From Ecytonucleospora hepatopenaei (lineage: Eukaryota > Microsporidia > Enterocytozoonidae): DNA of 64,000 nt. Made by a program: the position numbers and the translations under genes. The stretch is taken from positions 1 through 64,000 of the forward strand of contig JAPMUG010000008.1 of the NCBI GenBank assembly GCA_026692725.1, in the 5' to 3' direction. How positions within the stretch are numbered: the first letter of the stretch is position 1; each line of letters begins with the position of its first letter. Below, piece after piece: positions 20,381 to 29,538 of this stretch. The notes under the pieces were generated by a model. The model searched no databases. It was not told the DNA's origin and worked only from the letters and a program-made list of their open reading frames with translations.

Positions 20381-20663
20381 TTAACTTTTTTATAAGTAAT
20401 AGGTTAAATTTATGTTTTAAAAATTTAAATTTCACACAATAGAAATTAAACATTGAAAACTTTAAATGTGTATTGTGCAATTTTTCTTTTTAAAAACTAA
20501 TTCTTAAATTTTTTCCTCTTTTAATCATTAAATGCAAGATTTTGTGTTAAATAACTTGATTCTTTTACAAAATTATATTTTTAGGTAAAACTGAAAATAG
20601 AGTTTAAGAATCTGTGGTAAAAAAATAATAGTAAATAAATTTATATATATATAAAACTGATTA

Positions 20664-21058
20664 GGTTTTGGTAGAGTATTGCAAGGGCCTAAATACAACA
20701 CGGTTGGTTAAAAGACAAATCAAGTGAGGAAAAATGTATAGTGTGCGGTGAAATATTTAATTTTTAGTTGTAAAAAAATTTTATTTAAAATGCAAACAAC
20801 AGGTTGTTTTTTTACCTTAAAACTAAGTCAATAATCATTTTGCTTTATTTTAAATTTATTGCATTTAAAAAAATTGTTTAGATTTTTTTAAAAAAATTAT
20901 ATCTTTTCAAATAATGGCTTAGTTATATGTCAAAAAACACTTTATTTTTATTTTTTAAAATCTTTATAAATAATTTTTGACCGAAGCACTTCGGCATTAT
21001 TGTATTTTATAGAATAGTGTGAGTTTTTGTATGGTTATCTCAAGGCGGGATGAAAGCC
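20664..21058. repeat. Right arm of the long inverted repeat
   Basis: This arm is the reverse complement of 17283-17674. Its inner end (20664-20757) carries copy 3 of the unknown coding fragment on the plus strand, heavily broken, and a CCGAAGCACTTCGG hairpin lies near 20982. Confidence 0.8.
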
Positions 21059-21123
21059 GCAGGTTTTTTTCTTGATTTTTTTATCCTAAGGGCTTGTTTA
21101 TTGCAAAAGCTAGAATGATGTTT

Positions 21124-21955
21124 TTATAGAATTTTCTGTGAGTAATTTAGTAAAAAACAAATTTGTATATATATAACCTCATTAACACAGCTGTTTCTTT
21201 TAGCCATGGCTATTGCCAAAGGCAACAAACATTTTTTTCTGTTTTCCACTTATGGCTAATATATTTCTTCAAAGGAGACCATTTTCCTTCTATGGTGTTT
21301 GTATGAACACCAGTTAATGAATCCACATAATACAATAAATGATTTCTTTATAATGAATAAGATAATTTTTTAAATTTCCATATCCTTTCCAGGAATCAGT
21401 ATAAATTACCGATCCTGGATGCACATGGGCAAGAAAAAATCAAGTAAAAGCTTGCATTTTCTTGTTTTAAACAGGTATAAAAACAACTCTATTTCCTGCC
21501 GTTCGCTCAACTAACCCTAACACCCAAATACCATTCACATGATGGCCCTATTATATTTTCGCCGTCCAAACTTACTTTCATCAATCTCTACTTTGATACC
21601 GGGGTCACCTACCATATCAGTAAATTTGTTGTAATTATTGTTATTATAAAAATTTACTGATCTAAAAATTTTTAAGGTTTTTTGGATCGTATTGTGATTT
21701 TAATGAAATTTGCTTGCTAGAAAAGTTTTAAAAAAGCATTTTTAACAATTTTAATAGTTTTCTACCCCCTTTTGAAGTTTTTAAGGACACTGTTTTTAAA
21801 TTGTCCTTTTCATTTTGCACATCTTATTACCACAAATGACATAAAAAGAAATTTTGAAAACAAAACGAGTAGAAAAAGAGCAAGTAAACATTTTTTAGCA
21901 AAAAGTTATTCCATACAACTACCAACTCTTTTCTTAATTCTTCATTTTATTTGTT
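21124..21955 (-). pseudogene. Merlin D transposase, frameshifted
   Basis: On the minus strand the order is: a zinc-ribbon remnant near 21772-21955 (STRFVFKISFYVICGNKMCKMKR), GIKVEIDESKFGRRKYNR (first Asp), NGIWVLGLVERTAGNRVVF, AHVHPGSVIYTDSWKGYGN (second Asp), GVHTNTIEGKWSPLKKY (catalytic Glu) and a C-terminus ending LAIAMAKRNSC...KIL with a stop at 21124-21126. Several frameshifts and in-frame stops separate these pieces. It is close to copies B and C. Its 5' terminal repeat appears to have been lost or displaced where Merlin C begins at 21994. Confidence 0.8.
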
Positions 21956-21993
21956 TGCATAAATTCTGGTAAAAAAAGAAATTTTTGGATTAG

Positions 21994-22998
21994 GGGTATT
22001 TTATTGAGTCAAAATTTTAATTTTTTACCACTTTTTTGATAATTAAAAAAACACATAGCTAACAAATTAAAAATTCTTTAAATAAATAAAAAATATATTA
22101 AAACCAATTATTTATTCATTTTTGTGAAAAATTCATTAAAAACTCCTCTAAACAACCATTTATTTTAGCCATTTCAATAGCCAATGGTAACCAAATATTT
22201 TTTTAGTCCTCCATTTTTTATATATATTTTGCTTGATTGGAGCCCAATTGCCTTCAATAAAATTGGTGTGAATGCCTGTTAATGGGTCTACAAAATGTTT
22301 TGAGTGGTTAACAGTCTTGTGGGTGTAATATTCAAAAAGACTGTTATACCCTCTCCACTGATCACTATATATAACTGATCCTGGAGCAACATGCCTTCGT
22401 ATAATAGTAATTAAAGTTTCATTGTTACGATTTTCTACAGGAATTAGGACTATAAGTTTTTCTGGTGTCCTTTCGATCATTCCTAAAACCCAAACACCAT
22501 CAACTCGGTGCCCACGATTATATTTTCTCTTGCCAAATTTGCTTTCGTCAATTTCAACAATTATGCCAGGCCCACCAATTACATCAAGATACTTGAAATA
22601 ATTGTTTTTGACATATTGATTGACTTTTGACACAAAAATTTTTAAATTTCGATAGTCATAAGGCATTAATTTTGCTATTGAGCGCAATCTTATTGACTCA
22701 AATAGCAATTCAAACACTCTAATAATTCCTTCTACACCCTTGTTAAACTTTTTGAAGATGCTTTCTGAAAAAACGGATCTTCTAGTTTTACAAAGAGGGC
22801 GAGTACAAATCGTTTGAAAGGAACTTTTGGATGTAAAACGTACTCTTCCGTTACATTTTATACATTTATTTAATTTTAAATGAATTAAATTTTGAGCAAT
22901 CATGTTTTTTAAATGTTGCTTTTTTGAAAATGCCATTTTAGGGGTAAAAAAAAATAAAAATTTTGACCCTGTCAAAATTTAGACTCAATAAAATACCC
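21994..22998 (-). mobile_element. Merlin/IS1016-like element C (nearly intact)
   Basis: A 17-bp perfect terminal inverted repeat (GGGTATTTTATTGAGTC at 21994-22010 and its complement at 22982-22998) bounds a 1005-bp element with one transposase on the minus strand. A similar but decayed 5' end without a transposase occurs at 23250-23334. Confidence 0.85.
22116..22936 (-). pseudogene. Merlin C transposase (IS1595/ISXO2-like DDE), one frameshift near the C-terminus
   Basis: From the ATG at 22936, which follows a TTTTACCCCTAAA initiator, the frame encodes a zinc ribbon (Cys25, Cys28, Cys44, Cys49). A complete DDE set follows: Asp130 in VEIDESKFG, Asp192 in VIYSDQWRGY and Glu228 in HTNFIEGNW. The frame reads on to a stop at 22160. 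A one-base deletion near 22196 changes the end: the other frame gives WLPLAIEMAKINGCLEEF and stops at 22116, matching the C-terminus of copy B. The core is otherwise intact, so this is the youngest Merlin copy in the window. Loss of the last helix may or may not abolish activity. An upstream ATG at 22975 in the same frame is less likely. Confidence 0.85.
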
Positions 22999-23249
22999 TT
23001 TGGGGGAAATTTTTTAAGCACCCATTTTTGTAGCCGGTATACGACCCCTTTAGCCCATTTTTAGACATGTAATTTAATTTTGTTTATAAACAGTTGCATG
23101 GAATTTTCTATAGATACTATTACAAAACACAAAATATTTTTTTATAATAAGAATGTGTGCAAACCAGCTGAAAAGATGCAAAAGAAACTATACTTACATC
23201 ATCCTTGCATTTAAAGCTTTTATTTAACTTTGGTCCAACAAAAGTTTTT

Positions 23250-23334
23250 TATTTGCTGTTTTTAAGAAAATGTCATTTTAGGAGCAAAAAAGCAATCATT
23301 TTGACCCTGTCAAATTAAGTCTTAATAAATGATC
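23250..23334. repeat. Solo 5' end of a Merlin C-type element
   Basis: The stretch with TGTCATTTTAGGAGC, TTTTGACCCTGTCAAA and TTAAGTCTTAATAAATGATC parallels the first codons, leader and terminal repeat of Merlin C at 22915-22998, with about 80 percent identity by eye. No transposase body follows. Confidence 0.6.
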
Positions 23335-23427
23335 TTTTAACCAAAATTAGAATGTACATTTTTACTTTCTGCTGTAAATGTCCCTATTACATATTTTAAT
23401 GCGTACTTTTTTGCACTTTTTTAAATG

Positions 23428-23997
23428 TCAAAAAACCATTTCTTCGACGAATTTATATGTTTTTGGACCAATATTTAATTCACTTATCAGCCAAACAAAA
23501 TTCTTTTCTAACAAAATCTTTAATTTTACACATATTGTTTCTAAACAGCTAACAAAAATGACTTGGTTTACATAATTAAATCTAACGTCAACTATTTGTG
23601 TATTTGCGGCCTTTAGCATTTTTAAGAGATCTAATTATTTTTACTTTTGACTAGTAAATACTTTTTCTATGACTAAAATTTTATACGCTTCGTAGTCTAG
23701 CTGTGTCAGTTTGTTTGCTATTTCAAAAATATTATGTTTACTTGTGACATAACGGATGTTTAATTTTTCTATTAAATCAAAATTTCATTAATAAAGTGTA
23801 ACTAATCATTATATAAAATTTTTCAAAATATTTTCTAATGTTTCACCTGGTCTCATCTATTTTCTTGCAAGGGTCAGTGTTTCTAAAAAGAGTACTTGAC
23901 AACGTATTTTGTTGTCTTTTATAACAAATTGGCATACAATTCTTGTGAAAATAACTTGAAAAATGTCAGGATCAAGTTTTGGCTTATTTACCTTTTA
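23428..23997 (-). pseudogene. Unrecognised coding remnant
   Basis: Three open segments in different frames of the minus strand have protein-like composition: PKLDPDIFQVIFTRIVCQFV (upstream), EKLNIRYVTSKHNIFEIA ... LDYEAYKILVIEKVF, and a 63-codon frame at 23428-23619. They probably derive from one broken gene, perhaps of a mobile element. I recognise no family. Confidence 0.3.
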
Positions 23998-24084
23998 ACT
24001 TTATAAACATTATTACAAAATAAAAAATATAATCTTGCGGGGTCCTTAGCAATATGTTTTGATTTCAGTAGGTAAATTTGATCC

Positions 24085-24240
24085 AAGGATCAAAGTCAAG
24101 GCCCCTAGAAGAGTCCTAAGGAGATGGGAGGTAAAACTTGTCAGGTTTTGGTAGGGCAAGGGCCCATATACAAGCACGGCTTGTTTAAGGTTAAACAGTT
24201 GAGGAAAAAGTGTCCAGCGTGCGGTGAAATATTTAATTAT
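24085..24240 (+). pseudogene. Fragment of unknown repeat-encoded protein, copy 4
   Basis: One frame with a single early stop reads KSPKEMGGKTCQVLVGQGP, IYKHGLFKVKQLRKKC and PACGEIFNY, then a stop at about 24238-24240. It aligns with copies at 17585, 19339 and 20664. The conserved C-terminal CPACG and the preceding basic stretch suggest a small zinc-binding or nucleic-acid-binding tail. Confidence 0.45.
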
Positions 24241-25566
24241 TAGAAGTAGTAAATAAATTTTTGTTGTAAAAAATAAATTAAAAGATTCATTTATAACCTA
24301 AAAAGTGAAGATTCAATTTTTAAACAGAATTATAACTCAAAACATTTAGGTGCTTTAGTTAAGTAATATTTAGTAAAATGCGAGTTTGACATGCTCGGTT
24401 GGTATTCACAATTGCCTGACATGTGAATCCAATTGATTATCTCTGAGAAATTTTTTTGTATAAAATTGGTAATTTTAGAGCCTGGACAGATGATAAGTTG
24501 TGTAATAAATTTTGCTAATAATAGTATAAAATTTCTACAAAACCACTAGAAATTTAATTCAAACATATAAAATTTATTTTAGTGTTTTATAAACAAGAAA
24601 AATACTATATACACACAAATTTTTAACTACTATTTGTTTTATCACAGATTCTTAAACTCTATTAACTGTCTAATATCATTCTAATTGCCCGTAATAGTAT
24701 ATAAACCATACCCTTGGAAAACACAAAACGCACAAAAACACTAATTATTAAATACAAAATTTTAAATCTTATGTTTTTTACTATTTAATTAGTTTTTAAT
24801 TTTTAAAAACATATTTTATCTTTATAAAACACAAAAAACATGTTTATTTACTAAATCACTGTATAATTTAAAACAAAAATCTAGTTCTAAATCTTTGTTC
24901 CGTTTTTAATTATCCCTTTGTATTTTATTTTTAGTTATTTAGTGTCAGGATGATCCATAAAGAATAATGTATAGTACTATTATTAAATAAATTTATCTCA
25001 AACATAGACAGTTTAAAAAGGTGTAAATATAAAGGAAAAAGATCTTTAAAAATAATTATTATCTACTGAAACATAAATTTTTATACAAAAAAAGAACTTG
25101 TAATGGTTCTAATCCCATTTAAAGTAACAAATATTTTAAAGCAAAACAATGATAAAAACAAAAACATAAACTTTAAAAATTGATTTAAATATACATCAAA
25201 TATCATTTTAAATTTTATTAAAAATATTTTTAAAGTAATGATTATATAATTTTAAAAACAACTTGTATTTTTTGATAAAATATTTCAAAATAAATAATAT
25301 TGATAAAATAATATTGATATATTAAATTTTAAATTTAATGATACATATTAAACACCTATCATAAGACATAATAAACAAACAAAGTCTTAAATGTTTTATT
25401 TATCAGATTTTTAATGTTACTTTTATCAAAATTTAAATATTTAAAAAGGTAAAAATTTCCCCTCATAAACTATTATATTATTTTAATTATTCATAGCACA
25501 TTAAGTATTTTATAATTAAGAATATTATAATCAATTTAAATTAGTTAAATTAGTTAAGTAGGTAAC
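24241..25566. other. Non-coding stretch at the end of the repeat island
   Basis: There is no gene. At 24643-24663 a 21-bp segment is an exact reverse complement of 20596-20616, linking this spacer to the inverted-repeat structure. Near 25447-25460 a GTAAAAATTTCCCCTCATAA stretch looks like a ribosomal-gene initiator but has no start codon behind it; it lies about 105 bp before the TrpRS ATG. Confidence 0.5.
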
Positions 25567-26763
25567 ATGACAGAAAATAACAAAGATAAAGAGGTAAACG
25601 AAAAACTTACCAATATGAAAATTACTCCATGGGAAGTTGATGTGAGCGGTAGTGCTAAAGGTACATTTGATTACGACCACATTATTGAACAGTTTGGTTG
25701 TCAGAAGTTTGATCCGTCTTTTGTTCAAAAGATTCAGGAGGCAACAAAAGAATTGCCCCATGTGTTTTTAAGAAGAAGTTTATGCTTTGCGCACAGGGAC
25801 TTTGACAAGATTTTAGAAATGTACAAAGAAGGAAAGAAATTTTATTTATACACAGGAAGAGGTCCTTCAAGCGAAGCAATGCACCTGGGACACTCAATTT
25901 CTTTTTTGGTATGCCAGTATTTCCAGAAGGCATTCAATGCGCCTGTTGTAATTCAAATGACGGACGATGAAAAGTTCGTGTTTAAAAACAATCTTTCCCT
26001 TGCAGAAGTAACAGGATTTGGTTATGAAAACATGAAAGACATAATTGCATTTGGATTTGACCCTGAGCTGACCTATATTTTCTTGAATTCTGAAAGCAGT
26101 CATTATTTTGAGGAAAATACGCTTAAAATAAGCAAAATGATAAGTTTAAACGAGGCATTTAAAGTATTTGGATTTGACATGAGTGCAAACTGCGGAATGT
26201 TGAGTTTCCCTTCAAAAGAAATTGCACCTGCATACTCAAGTTCATTTTCATTTTTACCTAAACAAATGCCTTGTTTGATTCCTGCTGCGGTAGATCAGGA
26301 TCCATACTTTAGACTTGCGAGAGATAAGGCACGTGGTTTAGGAGAATTGAAACCTGCCACACTGTACGTCAGCCTGTTGCCGGATTTGCGTGGAATTGAC
26401 AGAAAAATGAGTGCTTCAGATGAGTCATCTTCCATATTTTTGTGTGACACTCCAGAAGAAATTGCAGTTAAAATAAAAAAGCACGCATTTTCTGGTGGAC
26501 AGGAAACATTAGAATTGCATAAAAAGCATGGAGCAGATTTGCAAAAAGACATAGCATTTCAGTACTTAAGATTTTTTATGGATGATGACAAAGAAGTTGA
26601 TCGTATTGCAACGGAATATGGCAGTGGAAGAATGATGACTTCTGAAGTGAAAGAAAAATGTATTTCAGTGGTTCAAAAGTTTGTTAAGAATTTCCAGGAA
26701 AAGAGAAAAGAAGTTACAGAGGATGTGGTAAAGAAGTTTATGAGCAAATTAAAGAAGATTTAA
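25567..26763 (+). CDS. WRS1: Tryptophanyl-tRNA synthetase, cytosolic
   Basis: The 398-residue class I synthetase charges tRNA-Trp in the cytosol. The nucleotide-binding HIGH motif is HLGH (106-109) within YTGRGPSSEAMHLGHS, and the second signature is KMSAS (280-284) in IDRKMSASDESSS, both as in eukaryotic and archaeal TrpRS. VIQMTDDEK and AAVDQDPYFRLARD are further family motifs. The length fits the microsporidian enzymes, which lack the N-terminal WHEP extension of animals. The gene has no Asn-rich inserts, and its GC content is clearly higher than the spacers. It converges on EF-1alpha with a 200-bp spacer. Confidence 0.96.
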   Translation: MTENNKDKEVNEKLTNMKITPWEVDVSGSAKGTFDYDHIIEQFGCQKFDPSFVQKIQEATKELPHVFLRRSLCFAHRDFDKILEMYKEGKKFYLYTGRGPSSEAMHLGHSISFLVCQYFQKAFNAPVVIQMTDDEKFVFKNNLSLAEVTGFGYENMKDIIAFGFDPELTYIFLNSESSHYFEENTLKISKMISLNEAFKVFGFDMSANCGMLSFPSKEIAPAYSSSFSFLPKQMPCLIPAAVDQDPYFRLARDKARGLGELKPATLYVSLLPDLRGIDRKMSASDESSSIFLCDTPEEIAVKIKKHAFSGGQETLELHKKHGADLQKDIAFQYLRFFMDDDKEVDRIATEYGSGRMMTSEVKEKCISVVQKFVKNFQEKRKEVTEDVVKKFMSKLKKI

Positions 26764-26963
26764 TTATTTTTAAATAAACTTTTTCCATTGATTAAAAAAT
26801 TATATTTTATATCATTTAACTTTTCATACTTATACACGTAAAAATATACACAACCATATTAACATAACAAATAATAGTTATTAAATTAATATATATAAAA
26901 TATTGCACTGTTTATAAAAACAATAAGAACTAAAGTTTATTAATTAACCCACTTATTTCTTTT

Positions 26964-28421
26964 TTATTTCTTGTTAGCAGCACGCATCTTTTTTATTGCT
27001 TCTTTGTCTCCTGACAACACTGCAACGTCCAAACCATGCTCTTTTCCTTCTTCCAAGGTCAATTTACCTGTAATCTGTCCTGCAACAACTAAGATACCTG
27101 AATCTCTGCATACGAACTTACCTAATCCTGGGAAATCCTTTGCTGTTTCAAATACCACCTGCTTCTTTGGATAAATAATAGCTTCAAACCTTGCACCTGC
27201 TGGAATCACTGTTGGGTTTTCAATCTTTTCCTTGTCTTTTGTAGTTACTGACAAAATCTTACCAAAATTGCATGGTATGTTTGCAGATCCACATGAAATA
27301 ACTGGAGAATATCCTGGTTTAATTCCTGTTGCTTCAGATGCACTTGCCTTTGTCTTTTTCATTGAAATTGCACTTACCTTGTAAAATGGTGAAACAATAA
27401 AGTTAGGATCTTTCTGTGGTCCGACCAAAGAACCTACTTTAACCTTTTCAATAACCTGCTTATCCTTTGTTTCCAGCAAAAATCCTACGTTTGATCCTGC
27501 AGGTGCTTCTTCAACCGCCTTGTTGTATGCTTCAATAGACTTAATTGAAGATTCAACACCTACTGGCAAAACTTTAACAGGTGTTCCTTTCTTAATTGAT
27601 CCATAATCAACTCTTCCACAAAATACAACACCCTGTCCTTTTACGTTTGCAATTGAAGAAATTGGCATTCTCAATGGTCTGTCCAATGCTCTCAATGGCA
27701 CGTCTTGATAGTTAATTGCATCTTCAACTGTTTTAATGTATTTTATCTGTCCCTCGTTTTCCTTATCCTTAACAGGAGATCCTTTGTAAAAGTCATAGGT
27801 TTCACAATCCTTAAAGACACCGATTTCTTTTAATGCTGAAATTGGCAAGAAGATTACGTCTTCCTTTGACACTCCTAATTTTTTCAACAAGTTCATAACT
27901 GCAGCGCATGCAGCATCAAATGCTGTTTCCAAACTGTTTTCGTTTGTAATAGCAACTTCGTCCAACTTGTTAATGCAAACAATAAACTTCTTTGAACCCA
28001 AAACTGCGCATAAAGTCAAGTGAGTTTTCAATGTTCCTTCTGCTGAGCATGATGCCTCGAATCTTGCTGGGCAAACAACAATTGACACGTCTGCCTGCTT
28101 ACATCCAGAAGTTGCGTTCTTAATGTAATCCACGTGCCCTGGACAATCAATGATTGTTAATCTAAACTTATCTGTTTCCATAGGAACCAATGTTGTCTGA
28201 ATGGTAACACCTCTGTTCTTTTCTTCTTCTGTTCTGTCTGTAAAGAATGCTTTTGCGAATGATCCCTTGTTTCTTGAATCTGCATCAGCCTGCAACTTTT
28301 GCATCTGTCTTCCATCAAGTCCTCCTAATTTGCATGCCAATGTACCTGTCAATGTTGACTTACCACTATCGACGTGTCCTACAATTGATACTGCTAGTAA
28401 TGGTTTTGTATTATCTGCCAT
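26964..28421 (-). CDS. TEF1: Translation elongation factor 1-alpha
   Basis: The 485-residue GTPase delivers aminoacyl-tRNA to the ribosome. G-motifs are in place: GHVDSGKS (15-22), NRGVTI in the effector region (69-74), DCPGH (92-96) and NKLD (151-154). The family stretch FEASCSAEGTLKTHLTL follows at 121-137, and domains 2 and 3 follow without gaps. The gene has the highest GC and most balanced codon use in the window, as expected for a strongly expressed gene. The start is set by an adjacent TTTTTACCCCCAAT initiator. Confidence 0.97.
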   Translation of the reverse strand: MADNTKPLLAVSIVGHVDSGKSTLTGTLACKLGGLDGRQMQKLQADADSRNKGSFAKAFFTDRTEEEKNRGVTIQTTLVPMETDKFRLTIIDCPGHVDYIKNATSGCKQADVSIVVCPARFEASCSAEGTLKTHLTLCAVLGSKKFIVCINKLDEVAITNENSLETAFDAACAAVMNLLKKLGVSKEDVIFLPISALKEIGVFKDCETYDFYKGSPVKDKENEGQIKYIKTVEDAINYQDVPLRALDRPLRMPISSIANVKGQGVVFCGRVDYGSIKKGTPVKVLPVGVESSIKSIEAYNKAVEEAPAGSNVGFLLETKDKQVIEKVKVGSLVGPQKDPNFIVSPFYKVSAISMKKTKASASEATGIKPGYSPVISCGSANIPCNFGKILSVTTKDKEKIENPTVIPAGARFEAIIYPKKQVVFETAKDFPGLGKFVCRDSGILVVAGQITGKLTLEEGKEHGLDVAVLSGDKEAIKKMRAANKK

Positions 28422-28437
28422 ATTGGGGGTAAAAAGT
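28422..28437 (-). promoter_or_regulatory. TTTTTACCCCC initiator of EF-1alpha
   Basis: On the minus strand CTTTTTACCCCCAAT directly precedes the ATG at 28421. The C-run next to the start matches the initiator seen before L24e, Merlin C and the secreted genes at 60-64 kb. Confidence 0.7.
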
Positions 28438-28565
28438 AAAATTTTTTAAAAAATAAAATTCATCTTGTTAGTGTTTTTTTACTTTTATGCATATTATACT
28501 TTTTTATATTACAAACAAACAAACTTTAATTTTGTATGTTTGTACTTAATAAGCTTAATACTTCC

Positions 28566-29504
28566 TTAATCAAACAAATTATTAATAAAACCAGGTTGGT
28601 CTAAAAAAGCTTCAATTTCTACTTTGACATCGAGTCCTAATAAAAAATTAGCATCACTATCATCTTCTCCACTTTCAACAATTTTTTTCAACATTTTTCT
28701 TTCTCTTTCATTAAGTCTAATACACCGGTTTTTGTCTATTTTGTACTTAAAAAAACAATTTGTTGTAAGTGTTTTTTTACATTTTATTGTTTTATTGTAT
28801 TGTTTGTAAATGTGCATTCCATATGGATCTAGATCAACAAGACAATATTTATGTAAATTCAATGGAATTTTTTGTAAAAAATCTAGCGTGTTGCGATCAG
28901 GAAATCCCTTTCCGCATACAATTAACGTATCCTTTAGATTTTCATCATTTTTTAAAAAATTAAAAACACTTTCCTTTTCAACGATCAGAACATTTTTTGC
29001 TTTACATATTATTTGAGTGTTTTTGCATATTTTTGGTATAATATTGATATCGTGGTAGTTTTCTGTCCTTAAACATTCTTGTTTGAAATTTTTCTGAATA
29101 TTTTCTTGTTTTTCTTTAAGAATTTCACTAAAATAACTTTTTTCTTTTTTTAAACAGGAAAAAAATTGTGTTTCAATACAATTATCTGTTTGTTTTATTA
29201 TACAAGGTCCTTTAAATAAACCTTTTGCACCTGCTTCTATAAATAAATCTGTTTCTGAGCAGTTAAATTTTTTAATGTATTTGTTAATTAATCTATTTAC
29301 ATTTCTTTGTGTCTTAAAAACATTTACGTTACGATAGTATATTGCTCTTTTTGTTATAAAAATATATTTGTATATGTTTTCATAAACCTGACACAAAAAT
29401 AAAATATCTTCAGTAGGTGTGCTATACTTAAATGCATTATCAATTATTTGCTTTATTTCATTTTTAATACATTTTAATAGCTCCTGTCTTGTATTTTTTA
29501 ACAT
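28566..29504 (-). CDS. SPO11: Meiotic recombination endonuclease Spo11 (Topo VI A-like)
   Basis: The 312-residue product makes the DNA double-strand breaks that start meiotic recombination. The winged-helix CAP domain holds the catalytic tyrosine in TKRAIYYRNV (Tyr57 is the likely nucleophile; Tyr56 precedes it). The Toprim metal-binding domain is complete: Glu176 in VLIVEKES, GKGFPDRNT (198-206), and Asp224 and Asp226 in LVDLDPYG. The conserved GAKGLFKG segment is at 92-99. The protein is about 20 percent shorter than yeast Spo11. The start codon lies 34 bp from the divergent mannosyltransferase start, so they share a very small promoter region. Confidence 0.93.
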   Translation of the reverse strand: MLKNTRQELLKCIKNEIKQIIDNAFKYSTPTEDILFLCQVYENIYKYIFITKRAIYYRNVNVFKTQRNVNRLINKYIKKFNCSETDLFIEAGAKGLFKGPCIIKQTDNCIETQFFSCLKKEKSYFSEILKEKQENIQKNFKQECLRTENYHDINIIPKICKNTQIICKAKNVLIVEKESVFNFLKNDENLKDTLIVCGKGFPDRNTLDFLQKIPLNLHKYCLVDLDPYGMHIYKQYNKTIKCKKTLTTNCFFKYKIDKNRCIRLNERERKMLKKIVESGEDDSDANFLLGLDVKVEIEAFLDQPGFINNLFD

Positions 29505-29538
29505 ATTTTATGCTAAACAAAAACATTTATGCAAAAAA

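Larger units (their letters stand above)
17283..21058. mobile_element. 3.8-kb structure bounded by about 390-bp inverted repeats
   Basis: Left arm 17283-17674 and right arm 20664-21058 are inverted copies of one another with about 85-90 percent identity by eye. Both begin at GGCTTTCATC and end at CCAAAACC, and share the palindrome CCGAAG..CTTCGG and a GTGCGGTGAAATATTTAA motif. The 3-kb interior is strongly AT-rich with no open frame. It contains one more copy of the same coding fragment near 19.34-19.49 kb and a 41-bp tandem repeat at 20281. It could be a decayed large-TIR DNA element or two solo repeats inserted in opposite orientation; the sequence does not decide. Confidence 0.5.

Noticed and set aside
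21772..21972. 66-codon plus-strand frame
   Set aside because: Its complement encodes the zinc-ribbon part of the Merlin D transposase.
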